Source: Phoronis australis
Taxonomy: Eukaryota; Phoronida; Phoronidae
Reading direction: 5' to 3'
DNA length: 45,652 nt
NCBI GenBank assembly: GCA_002633005.1
Contig: NMRA01000206.1
Location: 1-45,652 of the forward strand
Shown here: positions 35,620 to 45,652 of the stretch, piece by piece
Numbering within the stretch: position 1 is the stretch's first letter
Layout of the letters: every line of letters begins with the position of its first letter
Notes under the pieces: model-generated
The model's database searches: none
What the model was told of the DNA's origin: nothing
What the model saw: the letters and a program-made list of their open reading frames with translations, nothing else
Made by a program: the position numbers and the translations under genes

Positions 35620-37897
35620 ACAATAGGGTGGGCTCTGAAATCAGCACTAAGGTCCGAAAGAGTGACTGAAATCATACAGATATAATTGAGAGATGCATTC
35701 AACGAAGGCACGAAAATGGTCAAAAATCAATCCAGTGAGGTGGTCTCAACAAATCAGAACTGCAAATAAAGGCAATGGCCCGTTGTGATCAGCACTGGAA
35801 GACTGGTGAACATCAGTGTTGCTTTATTCTCGTTGTTCTGCTTATGGTGTGTCTGTTACTATGAAATAATATTGCTAGTAAGTTTGATTCTATGATATTT
35901 TCTGTAAAATTACTTCTCACGCCGAGAATGTCCCTTCAACTTTCATTTGTAAATATAAATATACAGCACAATCCAAAAGTATCAGACAAAATAACCTGGA
36001 ATTCCTTGCCATGACGGCTGGGCGGAAGTAGAATTTGTCGACAAAGTGGTCTTCCTCTGAGACTGAGAATGAAAGGGAAACAGGAAAGTTAGTATGGTGG
36101 CTAAGGCATTCTGTAATTTGCCGCCGCAATAGTCATTACCAGTCCTTTCTGCATTAACATTGAGTAGCTCCCATGCTGTGAAAGTGTGTATACTGTATTA
36201 TCTGATTACTTTGGTATGTTCTGTATGATTGTTTGCGTTCATGAAAGAGCCCGTGTGTGGGTCCATTATGCTACCATCCCTGTCTTTTTATTTGGCATCT
36301 GCTGCTGCATCTCTAAATCCTTGGACAATGTCACATTTTACATTTGGGATGACACAAGAGAATTTTGGAACATATTTAAATACCACTGTACCCCTAGTGG
36401 AATTTTTTATGTAAGTCTCTATATCTACAGTGTAGCTTGTTGCTTGACTGGTTTTCAAGAAATTTGTCAAGCAGGTTTCAGTTATGGAGACGACCACAGT
36501 TTCTATATTATCTGTACAGAAATCTTGTCTTTAAGATGAGCACGGTTGATTGGACGACCTCCTATGATGCCCCTTCATGACAGTTTATGTTTTATTTCTA
36601 CCAAGTCTTTTGACGTATTTTCGTGCAATTTATTTTTTTTCTTTTGAGGAAATGAGGACAAACTGACATTTTCGGTTGAAGTCAAGGTATTCTGTGCCCT
36701 TAAAGGTTATTATTTCTGGAAGAGTGCTATCTGTCCTTCAAAGAAAGTGCTTGGAGGAAAGTTATGAAATTTTGCTCAACTGTTCCTGTTGAGATAATCA
36801 CAACTAACAGGTTTACTGATGGGTGCAATCACTTTGACGCACGGAGTGGCGTTTCTGCAAATATAGTGTATACCAGTGATGTTTATACTGATGTTACAAT
36901 ATGTATATCACATTGTGTCTAGAGAGAGACAGAATTAGTTACTGCGTCAACACTCCGACTGTGTTATTAAAGTTTGGGTTTTTTAATAGCACTAACTTCA
37001 ACACTGACCCTGGTGTTGACCTGCTAAGCTGATAATTTGCTCTACTTATACATTACTAAATGTTGTTTCTACAGTAGTTGTCTGCCGTCTTGTAAGGTGT
37101 CGATCAACGATACGTCTTTGCTGTGGGTAGGCAGCCAAAACTTGTTTCACAATGCATTATTTCTGTTTTTATGCTTCGAATTCACGGTGAATAGTTTAGG
37201 TAGTAAATGTTCAAAAGCTTCCGACTTCTGTTGATAAACAAAGTTCAGGTCCAGTCTAGCCTCAAGGAATAGTAAGCTTGCCCTCCGACAGTCGCTCCTC
37301 AATTTTGTCAAAAATAACGTTCGATTGTTTGGCTTCATCGTAACTCAGTTTGAATTGTAAGTTTTCAGAGCTTAATCATCGAGTCCTTGGAGTATGAAAG
37401 ACACATTAGTTTTGAACAGAATGACATTGCTAATCTGCCAACCCAAAGCTTTTCCTAAACGGATAACATACATGTAAACTGATTTCGCATTTTTGGGTTG
37501 AATGGCAAGGAAGACGTTTTGGATCTACTTAAGAAAATAATGCGATGGTGTGGTTGCCCTCAAAGCAATATGTTTCTGTGGTCCAAGCTTCATATGTAAC
37601 TTGTTCATCATTTCTCTCTCATTTAGCAAAATGTTCTCGATCTTTGAACGCGAACCATATATAGCCTATTTTCGAGCACGGTTTTTGACGCTCGCTATGT
37701 GCCCAGTGAGTAAAGAGATATTGGACGGGTTCCTTGTTGTATCCTTTAATTAACAAGGACATGAGAAAGGTATAACCATGGTAAAGGTTTTGTTTAATGG
37801 AAGGTGACGCTGATGACATTAGTTGTGGGGAAGTTGCGGAGTCGAAAGTTTAACACATTTGACCGTTTTAAATGTGAAAATTAACATCCTGTTGCAG
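35620..37897. other. Unassigned intron sequence upstream of Ig exons
   Basis: A 117-codon plus ORF at 36186-36539 is rich in Cys and aromatic residues, without a known domain. A short WSC-like peptide is read at 36811-36917 (see findings). No exon matching the neighbouring phase-1 pattern was found between 35.6 and 37.9 kb. Confidence 0.35.
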
Positions 37898-38044
37898 ATG
37901 ACACAGATGGAATAAAGCTTGTAAAACAGAGTCAAGGTATTGCATTATCAATCACGAAGATTAGGAGACAGTTCCGGGTATCCTGTTTTGCACTGAATGA
38001 CAGGGGGCAACAGTCGATAATGTCTGGTTTAGTACTTCCTTTAG
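37898..38044 (+). CDS. Ig-PAN gene: exon for second half of an Ig domain
   Basis: A 147-base exon in phase 1 at both ends, between acceptor CCTGTTGCAG and donor GTAAGC. The translation contains QGIALSITKI (E strand) and QFRVSCFALNDRGQQS, in which the Cys at about residue 29 is the F-strand cysteine and ALNDRG is typical of Ig domains. Joined to 22979-23113 it gives one Ig domain with 51 residues between the two cysteines, slightly short and without an obvious core Trp. It was missed by ATG-based ORF calling because it has no early Met and is short. Confidence 0.75.
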
Positions 38045-38491
38045 GTAAGCATTCGCACTTCTGCAAATCCTCCGGACGAGCGTGCATGAAATGCATGTGC
38101 ATACAAAATTCAGTGTATGCCGAACTTGGCGTACAGAAAATGTGTCGGTAAATGAGAGAACCAGTTTAAAAAAAGAATCGATATTTTCCTGAACTCGCTG
38201 ATCGTCTAATCCATGAGTTGCAAAGCTGTGTGTTTACTTAATTAAACGGTGCCTATTCTTGACGATAGATATCACGAGCACCCTGTATCGATTGGCCTAA
38301 TAAGCCCGAGTAAGTTTAGTTCATGAATATTCTCAGCATTTTTTTAAGTTTACAAGCTTTTAAGGAAGCGTTTGTGTGCTTGCCATGAGAGAAACCTTGG
38401 CAAAACGTATATACCTTTCGAATACTTCTCCAATGCAATACTTTTGAATATCGGCAGTTTTAACAGAGATTAGAATGACGTTGACGGTCAG

Positions 38492-38938
38492 CTAGTTTTG
38501 ACGTGATATCCACATCTGTCGTTGACATTATACAACATCATGAGTTTGTACCCACAGTTCCAATCAGATGGGTAACAGATGGTCCCGGAACATACCACTT
38601 CATCAACACAAGAGGTTCTTCTTCTGCTCACAAAGTGGTCTTCAGATGCGATGCAGTCTGTGCAAGAACAGATCACATCTTGGTCACTTGGTACCACGAC
38701 ATTCCGCACGACCAACTCCACCAAAAACCCCTTCCCCAAAAGTACATGATGCCTACAACGATGTACAGTGGTCCTGGAAGATCAGTTCTGAATCTAAACA
38801 TTGCACTTGTTCCCGAAGGAAAGACGGCAAGGGAGGAATATCAAGGACGTTATACGTGTTACGTAGATGCTGAGCACAATAAGGGGTTATTTCCCCTTCT
38901 AAGACACCACAATCTCGGCATCGATCAAGTAGAGAACG
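38492..38938 (+). CDS. Ig-PAN gene: exon for a complete Ig domain
   Basis: A 447-base exon, phase 1 at both ends. The acceptor (GACGGTCAG) is poor in pyrimidines; the donor is GTGAGG. An in-frame TGA at 38482-38484 fixes the 5' limit. Ig landmarks: VVFRC (B-strand Cys, residue 52), VTWYHD (C-strand Trp, 66), VLNLNIALV (E strand) and YQGRYTC (Tyr 120, Cys 122). The 70-residue Cys-Cys spacing suits a V- or I-type fold. An extra CxxxC pair (52/56) and a 40-residue N-terminal stretch (FVPTVPIRWVTDGP) precede the fold. The junction codon with the previous exon is GCT and with the next GGC. Confidence 0.85.
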
Positions 38939-39859
38939 GTGAGGACGAAGTACTTTTAATTGCCAATGGAAATCATTTATTAAAATCATTATCGTTGAGC
39001 ATAACCATAAAAGTTCCGTTTCCTGCGTTAAGAAGAACATGTTCAATTATACACCCTTCAAAAGTTTAAGATGGACATACATGTATATGTACATGTGTGG
39101 GATAGTTACAGAGTTGGTGCTTTCTTAGAGTTGTAGCACAAAGGCCAGTGTCACTCAGAACCCAGTTATGACTACGAGACCACTTTATCATGTTCGTAGT
39201 AAAAATGCGGGTTTCCATCAATACGCATTTTTCCCTTAATCGGCTCAACATGTTTCCAGTGACTGAAATTACTGCTGAACCTGTTCGTGTTGAGGTAGGG
39301 CGAAATTTGTGCCAGGGTACCTTCTTGTCTCCTGCGGTGTTTAGTACTGTAGGTGTATCTATATGAATGCTAACAAAACGCTGCGCTGAGAACAAAATCA
39401 TGTCATGTTCACTCCGCTTTACTCGATGTGGAAGTTTGCGGTGAGACACCATTCACACTGATTTTGAACTTCCCTTGCACTCAGCCGTCATGACGGCGAC
39501 TTTCAGTACCTTCTTTGATTATGTTTTAACGTGTAACATGTAATGATGTGCTGCATTCTAGACATCAACGAATTACCCGTCAACAATGGAATGGTGCCGG
39601 ACTGAAGGCACAGCAAATTTACATAGGGGCCGATTGAAAATAGAAAGCCATTGTATCACTTTAAGGAAAGGAATTTGGGTTGCTTCGGAATCAATACAAG
39701 GCGTTTTCAAGACAACCTGTCAGCTGTGTTGATGATCTCGTGGATGTAGCAGTTCTTCTTGATGTAAAATTCCACCCAATGACGACAAGGTTGCATTTGC
39801 TTAAAGCAAACTGACTTATGAATTATTGAAATTATATTGAATCTTCTGTTCGCGTGTAG

Positions 39860-40084
39860 GCATGGTGAGATACTCGAATCAAAATATCACCACTCATTTA
39901 TCACAGAAGACTGCGAACACGGAGTCCTGTGAGTATATGTGCGCCATTACCGTTTGTGAAGCCGCCGTGTTTTACCTGAGCACCAAACAATGTTACATAG
40001 TTAAACCAGGAAAAGAGTTCACTCGAAAGAAAGGGGACGGTACCTGCTGCGATGTATATGAAAAAATGACAAAACCGCTTCCAG
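39860..40084 (+). CDS. Ig-PAN gene: exon for PAN/apple-like domain 1
   Basis: A 225-base exon, phase 1 at both ends (acceptor TTCGCGTGTAG, donor GTAATA). The cysteine pattern is C-x3-C-x4-C (SCEYMCAITVC), then STKQC, then a terminal pair in GTCCDVYEKM. It shares spacing and the CCDxY ending with the exons at 41716 and 42454. PAN/apple modules bind proteins or carbohydrates outside the cell. The domain call is by cysteine pattern and is less certain than the exon call. NIT (NQNITTH) is a possible glycosylation site. Confidence 0.8.
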
Positions 40085-41715
40085 GTAATATTATTGTGAA
40101 ATATTGGTAGCAACAGGTGTTTGGGAAATAAAGTGCATGTTGAATCTAATGCGAGTGAAGCATTTGTAGATCGGGAATCACTTGGGTGCACTATCGATGG
40201 GCTCATATCCTTGATGAGGATAAAACATGCTGGTTTGTTACAGTCGTCATTGTGGTTTGTCACCGATTTACATTGAGGCAGGCCTCAGCTCGTTCTCCAA
40301 ATCGGTGAAAAATAACCAGTTAGCGATTAAACGCATTGACACCTAACCAAATTTTGACAAAATTAAAAATTGGAAAGGTTTCTCTTGTCGCAAAAGTTTA
40401 AAGTGCAAAAACATCTGGCAAGATACACAATGTTCGTCATAGTGTGTTAAAGTTTGACAGTTAAGACTAAAATGTTCAAATTAATTCGAACAAAATAAGT
40501 ACGTTGTATTGTTCCACAGCTCCTTGGGTCGTGTTGTCTCCACTTCTGAACAGTTTGAGGTAACAAACTTGCCATTTTCACCTGAATTCCAATACTAAAA
40601 AAGTTAAGCACTGCATGAATAAACGTCAAACATGCATAGCCTTCTTGGTGGTAGTTTTGTAAAGTCGAAGCACATTCGATTCTGCTATTCGTCAGTACCT
40701 TACGCTTGCTCACATTCCTACTAACCTGCACCAAATTATTCAATACCTCATCGATTGCAATCAGGCTATGCCTTACTCTTCTGGCCTCTCCATTTGCTCA
40801 AGGTCATGCACATGACGAATGTCAAAGCGCTCAATATTACTAAGTGAGCCCTGTTTTAGAGATTTCAACCAACCCTCGTTCTGCCCCACGATAAAGCAAT
40901 AATAGGGCATAAACTAAGTGATAACAACAAAATTCATTTAAAAACACCTAACCGATGTTCTGTAATTTGGACAATGGTTTTGGTGTTTTTCTTCACGGTT
41001 GTGAGGTGTTCATCAAATGCGCCTCTTGCGTGTAACTGTTTAGAAGATTTGGTATGGTGTCTTTAAGTTGATCCGAACTGTTTAAAGCATTTTTGTAGAA
41101 TTAGATGAGAGGTTTTTCGTATCTGTCAAAATATAGCCAAACAGTATTTGAAATATATTTGATCCTGAAATCAATTTTCATAGAACAACCTCCACACACT
41201 ATTTCATCTCTATTCTATAATACTCAAGAGTGCAGGACAAACTTTAACACTGCATTTTATCTTTACACCATGGCAAGGTGCGTTTATATCACCGCCAACT
41301 GTAACGCAACTGAGAACTTTATAGTTTCTGCTCTAGCATTATTTCGATAGTCATTTTCCCCTATAGCGGCAAAATACCTTTAGTGACATACATACACGCC
41401 TTATCGATGGATGACTATATTGAAGTTGGTGCTCTGCTTTTCATTTAGATTACGTACGCATGTAGCCCATATTATCATAAATTCGTTGGAACCATCATAC
41501 CATCACATTTGCAGTGCTGCAGGGCTATATATTAAAACCAAACTGTGCTTCGTCCTAGTTAGTTTATCTCACCATTGCAGCACCAGAATTAAGCCTTGGT
41601 TTGGAAAACGACATGCACATTTGTGCTGTCACAATGCTAAAGAGGTGCACATGTTTATTTAGAATGTACTCTTTCCTTAAATTCTTCATCGAAGATGAAG
41701 TGGCATATTTTTCAG
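40085..41715 (+). other. Intron between PAN-like exons 1 and 2
   Basis: No further phase-1 exon recognised. An 81-codon ORF at 41105-41350 and an 83-codon ORF at 41411-41662 have no known domain. Confidence 0.5.
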
Positions 41716-41937
41716 AATATAGTCGATTGGGAGGACATGTAATCAGCACTTCGTCCTCGACGGAGACGTCTACAACAGATAACGGGTTTGCTTGTGTCAA
41801 GAAGTGTGAAAAGTTGAAATGTGAAGCTGCGGAGTGGAATCCCGACACTCGTGTTTGCTCAGTAGTTGAACGAGGGGGTATTTATGAAGTGAAGCGTGGT
41901 GACAGTGAATGCTGTGATATTTATGTCAGATTAAAAG
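41716..41937 (+). CDS. Ig-PAN gene: exon for PAN/apple-like domain 2
   Basis: A 222-base exon, phase 1 at both ends (acceptor GCATATTTTTCAG, donor GTATCT). Key segments: a Ser/Thr-rich strand (STSSSTETSTT), ACVKKCEKLKCEAAEWNPD, TRVCSVV and SECCDIYVRLKG. This is the clearest PAN-like copy: C-x3-C-x4-C, then x-W-x3-T-x2-C. The junction codon with the preceding exon is GAA. Confidence 0.85.
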
Positions 41938-42453
41938 GTATCTTCTTCAAAAATGAAATTCATGAATGTGCTGATTTCTAAGGTCATATTAAATGTCCAC
42001 GATTCCCCCATGAAGAGTTGCTGGTCCTACTGCAATTAGAGCAACAATGCGTTCAAAGAAATGAAGTTTTAGTTATTTACTTGTCAATATAGTTTTTATC
42101 ATTTTTTTATTATTTCTTATGTACACGCCAGGTGTTTACCACCTCAATTGGTGTGCTCCGTGGATGTGTCCAGATCAGACTTAAAATGTTTGCGGTCCAT
42201 GATATTTCTGGGTCCCCGGATTTAAGATTTACACATTTGCATTATTATTGTTGTTGTTCTTGTTCTTGTTCTTGTTATTATTAGATGATAATGTTTTTTA
42301 TGATCATAATCGTCGTTACAGCAATCATTACTATCACTCTCGTTTTTTGTTACATGCACGTATTGTCATTTCTTTCGATATTGCAATGACTGTCGTTAAA
42401 ATAAAAAAGTTTCATTAACAGTTTATGGTAAATGCAAACGTCACTTCTGGCAG
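41938..42453 (+). other. Intron between PAN-like exons 2 and 3
   Basis: Contains a TTATTATTGTTGTTGTTCTTG-type microsatellite (about 42241-42285). No exon seen. Confidence 0.6.
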
Positions 42454-42666
42454 ATATGGTGAGAATTCCAAACACTGTGGTAAAAGGATCGTCCAGCAAA
42501 GTCACGGTGACCCCCACGGAGGTTGACTGTTTGAACTTATGCGACTTGAAATCGTGTAGACTAGCGCAATGGGACAACAAAACAAGGAACTGTCGCCGGT
42601 TTATTGGAGGCAAAAAAACAAAGTTAATCAAAGACTCGTGTTGCGACTCATATATACGGATCAAAG
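42454..42666 (+). CDS. Ig-PAN gene: exon for PAN/apple-like domain 3
   Basis: A 213-base exon, phase 1 at both ends (acceptor CACTTCTGGCAG, donor GTAAGG). It contains VDCLNLCDLKSCRLAQWDN, TRNCRRF and DSCCDSYIRIKG, the same layout as domain 2. The junction codon with the previous exon is GAT. The gene must continue, since the exon ends mid-codon; the next exon was not identified inside the window. Confidence 0.85.
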
Positions 42667-43389
42667 GTAAGGCAAGAGTAATAGCTTGATTGAGTGCGGA
42701 GCTAGAATTTTTTCGGAGGATAAGATAGCATTTGCAAGATCACGTTAAAGGGGATTGCACTTCTGACAAGTTGGAGACTTATTTGCTGCATAATAGATGC
42801 CACTGTGACACTGACGCACAAGCACTTTGCAGAGGGTTCAAATTTCCTGCTTCGGTTTCAGAAACCCAAATTTTTGGCTCCAAGTGCCTAGCTTTATGGA
42901 ACAGGACGTCACATGTTGGCGTTTATAATGCATGCATTTTAAACTTCTCGAGGATCACTAATGATGGCCTTTGTTAATATCCGCCATTGCCGATATGCTA
43001 CTGTACCTGATAAGTCACCAATCTTTTACATTCGGAATGTACAGATTATTTTTCCACACGTGTAATCACTGGCGTAATTTTTCGTACATGTATACCTGGA
43101 ACCAAGCGGTCCCAGTTACAATTACAGTACGTCCTTCCCAGTGTGCTAGTATATGCATGCTTTGGTATATTTTTAAAATTCTCATAAAACCGGTGACGAA
43201 AGTTCAGCTGTATGTAAATGGAGCGGATCAGTAGAGGAGACAGTGCCCTCAAAAGGAAGTGTGGGCAACGGGGGGAAGACGCAGGAACCACCATCTAGCT
43301 ATGGGCGGCAACAGATTTGTGACTACCACTCACGATATGGACATCATCGTTATCTTCCGCCTCCACGCGGCAATTACAGCACACATCAC
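42667..43389 (+). other. Sequence after last recognised PAN exon
   Basis: Includes an 81-codon Cys-rich plus ORF (42732-42977; HNRCHCDTDAQALC) with no clear splice sites and no recognised domain. It could be a decayed or unusual further exon, or chance. Confidence 0.3.
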
Positions 43390-43560
43390 GAATTTTTGTC
43401 CGCCCGGTCGGAAATTGGACGACGACCGGCCGTCGACCGGTCGTCTAGCCGACCAGCAGCCGACCAACAACGGTCGGCTAGGAGCCGTCTGCTGAGTCGC
43501 CTCTGTGGTCGGCACTTGGGTCGGCTAAGTGGTCGCCTAGCGTAGACGACCAACTCGGAT
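43384..43560 (+). repeat. GC-rich GTCGGC/GCCGAC block (proximal)
   Basis: Starts ACATCACGAATTTTTG, then many irregular GCCGAC/GTCGGC words (for example CCGTCGACCGGTCG, AGCCGACCAGCAGCCGACC). The start sequence recurs at 43818, where a second such block begins. The ORFs at 43243-43545 run through this composition and are not genes. Confidence 0.8.
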
Positions 43561-43666
43561 TAAGCGTGTCCTTGGTCGGCAATTACCATTTTATGACTTA
43601 GCGGGCGAACTTTGGACAAACAAACATTTAACTGTTCGCTGTTGGTTTACCAGTGGCAACTCCGGT

Positions 43667-43801
43667 CTTGACATAGGTTTATCAACGTGTGTTCAACTAT
43701 TAAATGGAGGTAAAATCGAATCAACCTACAAATACGAAGTGCGTGACATTACACCAGCCTAAAACTTTATGTTGAATTAATGACGGCGTGGTAAAATCAA
43801 A
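43667..43801 (+). repeat. Interspersed repeat fragment, copy of 1-134
   Basis: Same-orientation copy of the first 134 bases of the window, located between two GC-rich blocks of the same element family. Confidence 0.75.
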
Positions 43802-43817
43802 CGTTACAGCACACACA

Positions 43818-44042
43818 TCACGAATTTTTGGCCGGCCGATCGGAAATTGGTCGACGACTAGCCGTCGACCGGTCGGCTAATTTGCCGACCGGTCGGCTAA
43901 TTTGCCGACCGGTCGGCTAAAAGTTAGCCGACCGGCAGCCGCCCGCAGTGCCGACTCATAAGGCGACTCCACAGCCGACCCTTCAGCCGACCGGCCATCA
44001 GCCGACCCTTCAGCCGACCGGCCATCAGCCGACCAGCTGGTG
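43818..44042 (+). repeat. GCCGACCGGTCGGC palindromic arrays (distal)
   Basis: Two tandem arrays. Three copies of a 20-base unit built on the palindrome AGCCGACCGGTCGGCT lie at about 43864-43920. Two copies of a 27-base unit (GCCGACCCTTCAGCC... ) lie at about 43975-44030. GC content is far above the surroundings. Confidence 0.9.
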
Positions 44043-44931
44043 GCTGCTATTTTTAGGCTAGAGTAGCAGTTGCGTAATAGGTTGTCAGGCTGATACCACT
44101 TTGCGTGTCGATGCATATTCGTCTTAGCACAGGGTCAAATAAATTAACCTAGTTTTACTGTCTCGGTTACATGAGTTCACGTCAGTTGTGTAATACCACT
44201 AATTCGAAGGTTGAAAGCAAGCGGTAATAGTAAACATTGGATTATGGACAATGCAACAAGTTTTGGATGAAAAACGTGAAAGTTTTCTTTACATTTGATC
44301 TTTAATTTGACTCGTGACGTTAACAAGATGGATTTGATCGGTTGCTTCCCGGTCAATACAACGCTGTAGTCATTTTGTAAACGCAGCTATTTTAGCAGTC
44401 TTCGCCCGCAGCTGATTTCAAGTTGTTTGTGTAACGCCAAACTCCATCTTTTTGCGTTTTTTTAAGTTAGTCACCGGTCTCCTGTCACGCGCCCATGATG
44501 ATGGATTAGTGAGTGAGTTCTTACACCGCGAAAAGCTCTCACTCCAGGGATTTTATTTTCATAGTATTGACCCTTGCAGTACAGACGCGAAATTCACGGT
44601 CCAGTATGCCCTAAACCCACGGACTTCGATGGCTCTAACTTCGAAATCATATTATGGTTACGATTTCCACGAACTAAGACGGTGACATCACCACTGTTGA
44701 GGCTGCAGCAAAGTAGCCTTGAGCATTCCGTTTTCAGTGTATCGGTGACGTTAAAATCTGGGCTAGCAGTTACATGTATACACGTAGTCCCCTATCAGTT
44801 GGTCGCTCACGTTGTTCCAAAAAATAAATATTTTCTGTCAACAACATATTCACAAAGTATGCAAAATAAAACAATTGTGAACGGCACGATGTGAATACGT
44901 GGTGAAGAGGTATTTGTCTCTACGCGGCATA
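44010..44931 (-). repeat. Mirrored element segment (inverted copy of 2049-2920)
   Basis: Reverse-complement match to 2049-2920 over about 870-920 bases, directly joined to the GCCGAC arrays just as the left copy is. ORFs at 44452-44685 and 44574-44894 have no recognised domain. Confidence 0.75.
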
Positions 44932-45652
44932 TGTGCGTGAAACTTTGGTAAAGCGATTGCGATGGTAAAAAATGATAGAAAATACACAAAGGTGCACTTT
45001 TGAGAAGCAAAGCGTCTGGTGATCTTGATAGCGTACATGTATGATCTGGCCACCTCAGGTAGTAAGTGACGCTGAATGAGAAGTGGTAACTACATGTTTG
45101 GCGCGAAAATAAAAAATCATGCTTGTATTGCCAGCCACCCCCCTCCCCGAATTTTGCACATTCTAATGAGTCAACACTCGAGATTTGGTTCCCTTTCAGT
45201 CCTAAAATCGCATAATAATTCTGTGCTCAGCTGTAAGAAAAAATACAATTTTTTGAAACGGTGGTCAGTCTTAATAAAGTTTCCAGCATGAGAGCGCTTT
45301 GATCAGAAATGCCAAGCACACGCAGAGTTGTAAGACAGAGACGTTGGCGTTTCCGTATGTCCACAAAAGTGCTTTAAGCAGTGTGTACAAATTTGTTCAT
45401 TTCGCTTTTCTGCACTGACGACTATGATCAACACGGTGTTTTAACTACACTTTTGAGTGCATTTTCAAAAATAAATGTTTGGTTGGTGAATTCAGCGAGT
45501 CGGTGCCCACGGTCAGGAAAACGTATCTGCGTAAATAAAGAGTTGCGTTTTCAAAACATTCAGAGCATGAGCTCAAGGACTACCTGAGACAGAAAATAAA
45601 ACCGATTACCAAACAGAAACTTGTCCAATGAATATATAGCTCTTGGAAAACT
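44932..45652. other. Unassigned sequence to window end
   Basis: No gene, repeat or exon recognised. Confidence 0.4.

Larger units (their letters stand above)
23114..37897 (+). other. Long intron (14.8 kb) of the Ig-PAN gene, filled with repeats
   Basis: If the exons at 22979 and 37898 are neighbours, this whole stretch is one intron. It holds exon-like pieces of doubtful status (24356-24487; 25957-26002; 36811-36917), a monomer array (26.7-28.9 kb), a TIR transposon (29461-33782) and a probable assembly duplication (34765-35619). The remaining parts (23.2-26.6, 33.8-34.7 and 35.6-37.8 kb) show no recognisable gene. Confidence 0.45.

Noticed and set aside
36186-36539. 117-codon plus-strand ORF possibly Ig-like
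   Set aside because: No B-strand/F-strand cysteine spacing, no acceptor in the right phase; two other frames are also open here.
43243-43545. 100-codon ORF (Arg/Ser-rich)
   Set aside because: Composition is dictated by the GC-rich GTCGGC array; overlapping ORFs in other frames are equally open.

Overview
The window looks like a piece of a repeat-rich invertebrate metazoan genome. It has long introns with GT...AG sites, several decayed non-LTR retrotransposons (LINEs), a Polinton/Maverick remnant, TIR DNA transposons and a multi-exon gene for an extracellular Ig plus PAN/apple-type protein. A marine deuterostome such as an amphioxus would fit, but that is inference from element content only. 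I see no bacterial-style operon, rRNA, tRNA or CRISPR array. Nearly all ATG-to-stop ORFs in the window are either fragments of broken elements or chance ORFs.

Layout: (1) 1-4.5 kb: a repeat with a copy near 43.7 kb, a block of ~150-bp monomers (590-1530), a segment whose inverted copy lies at 44.0-44.9 kb, and a 5'-truncated, frameshifted LINE (2925-4442). (2) 4.9-11.5 kb: a region bounded by 17-bp perfect inverted termini and flanked inside by two arrays of the palindrome AACTTAAGTT; its interior holds only weak exon-like pieces. (3) 12.0-17.5 kb: a large inverted repeat (arms about 1.8 and 2.4 kb) around a 1.36-kb centre that carries a broken adenovirus-type cysteine protease gene of Polinton type; both arms also carry a LINE endonuclease fragment. 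(4) 17.6-20.6 kb: a second broken LINE on the minus strand. (5) 22.98-42.67 kb: exons of one plus-strand gene, all in phase 1: a split Ig domain, a complete Ig domain and three PAN-like domains ending in CC-D-x-Y. Its 14.8-kb intron contains a ~150-bp monomer array (26.7-28.9 kb), a 4.3-kb TIR transposon with a decayed protein gene (29461-33782) and a probable assembly duplication around a single N (34765-35619). (6) 43.4-45.65 kb: GC-rich GCCGAC/GTCGGC arrays and the inverted copy of the 2-kb segment.

The only convincing host gene is the Ig-PAN gene. Neither its first exon (signal peptide) nor its last exon (membrane anchor or stop) was found, so only an internal section is annotated. Its domain content suggests a secreted or membrane recognition or adhesion protein; an immune or allorecognition role is only a hypothesis.
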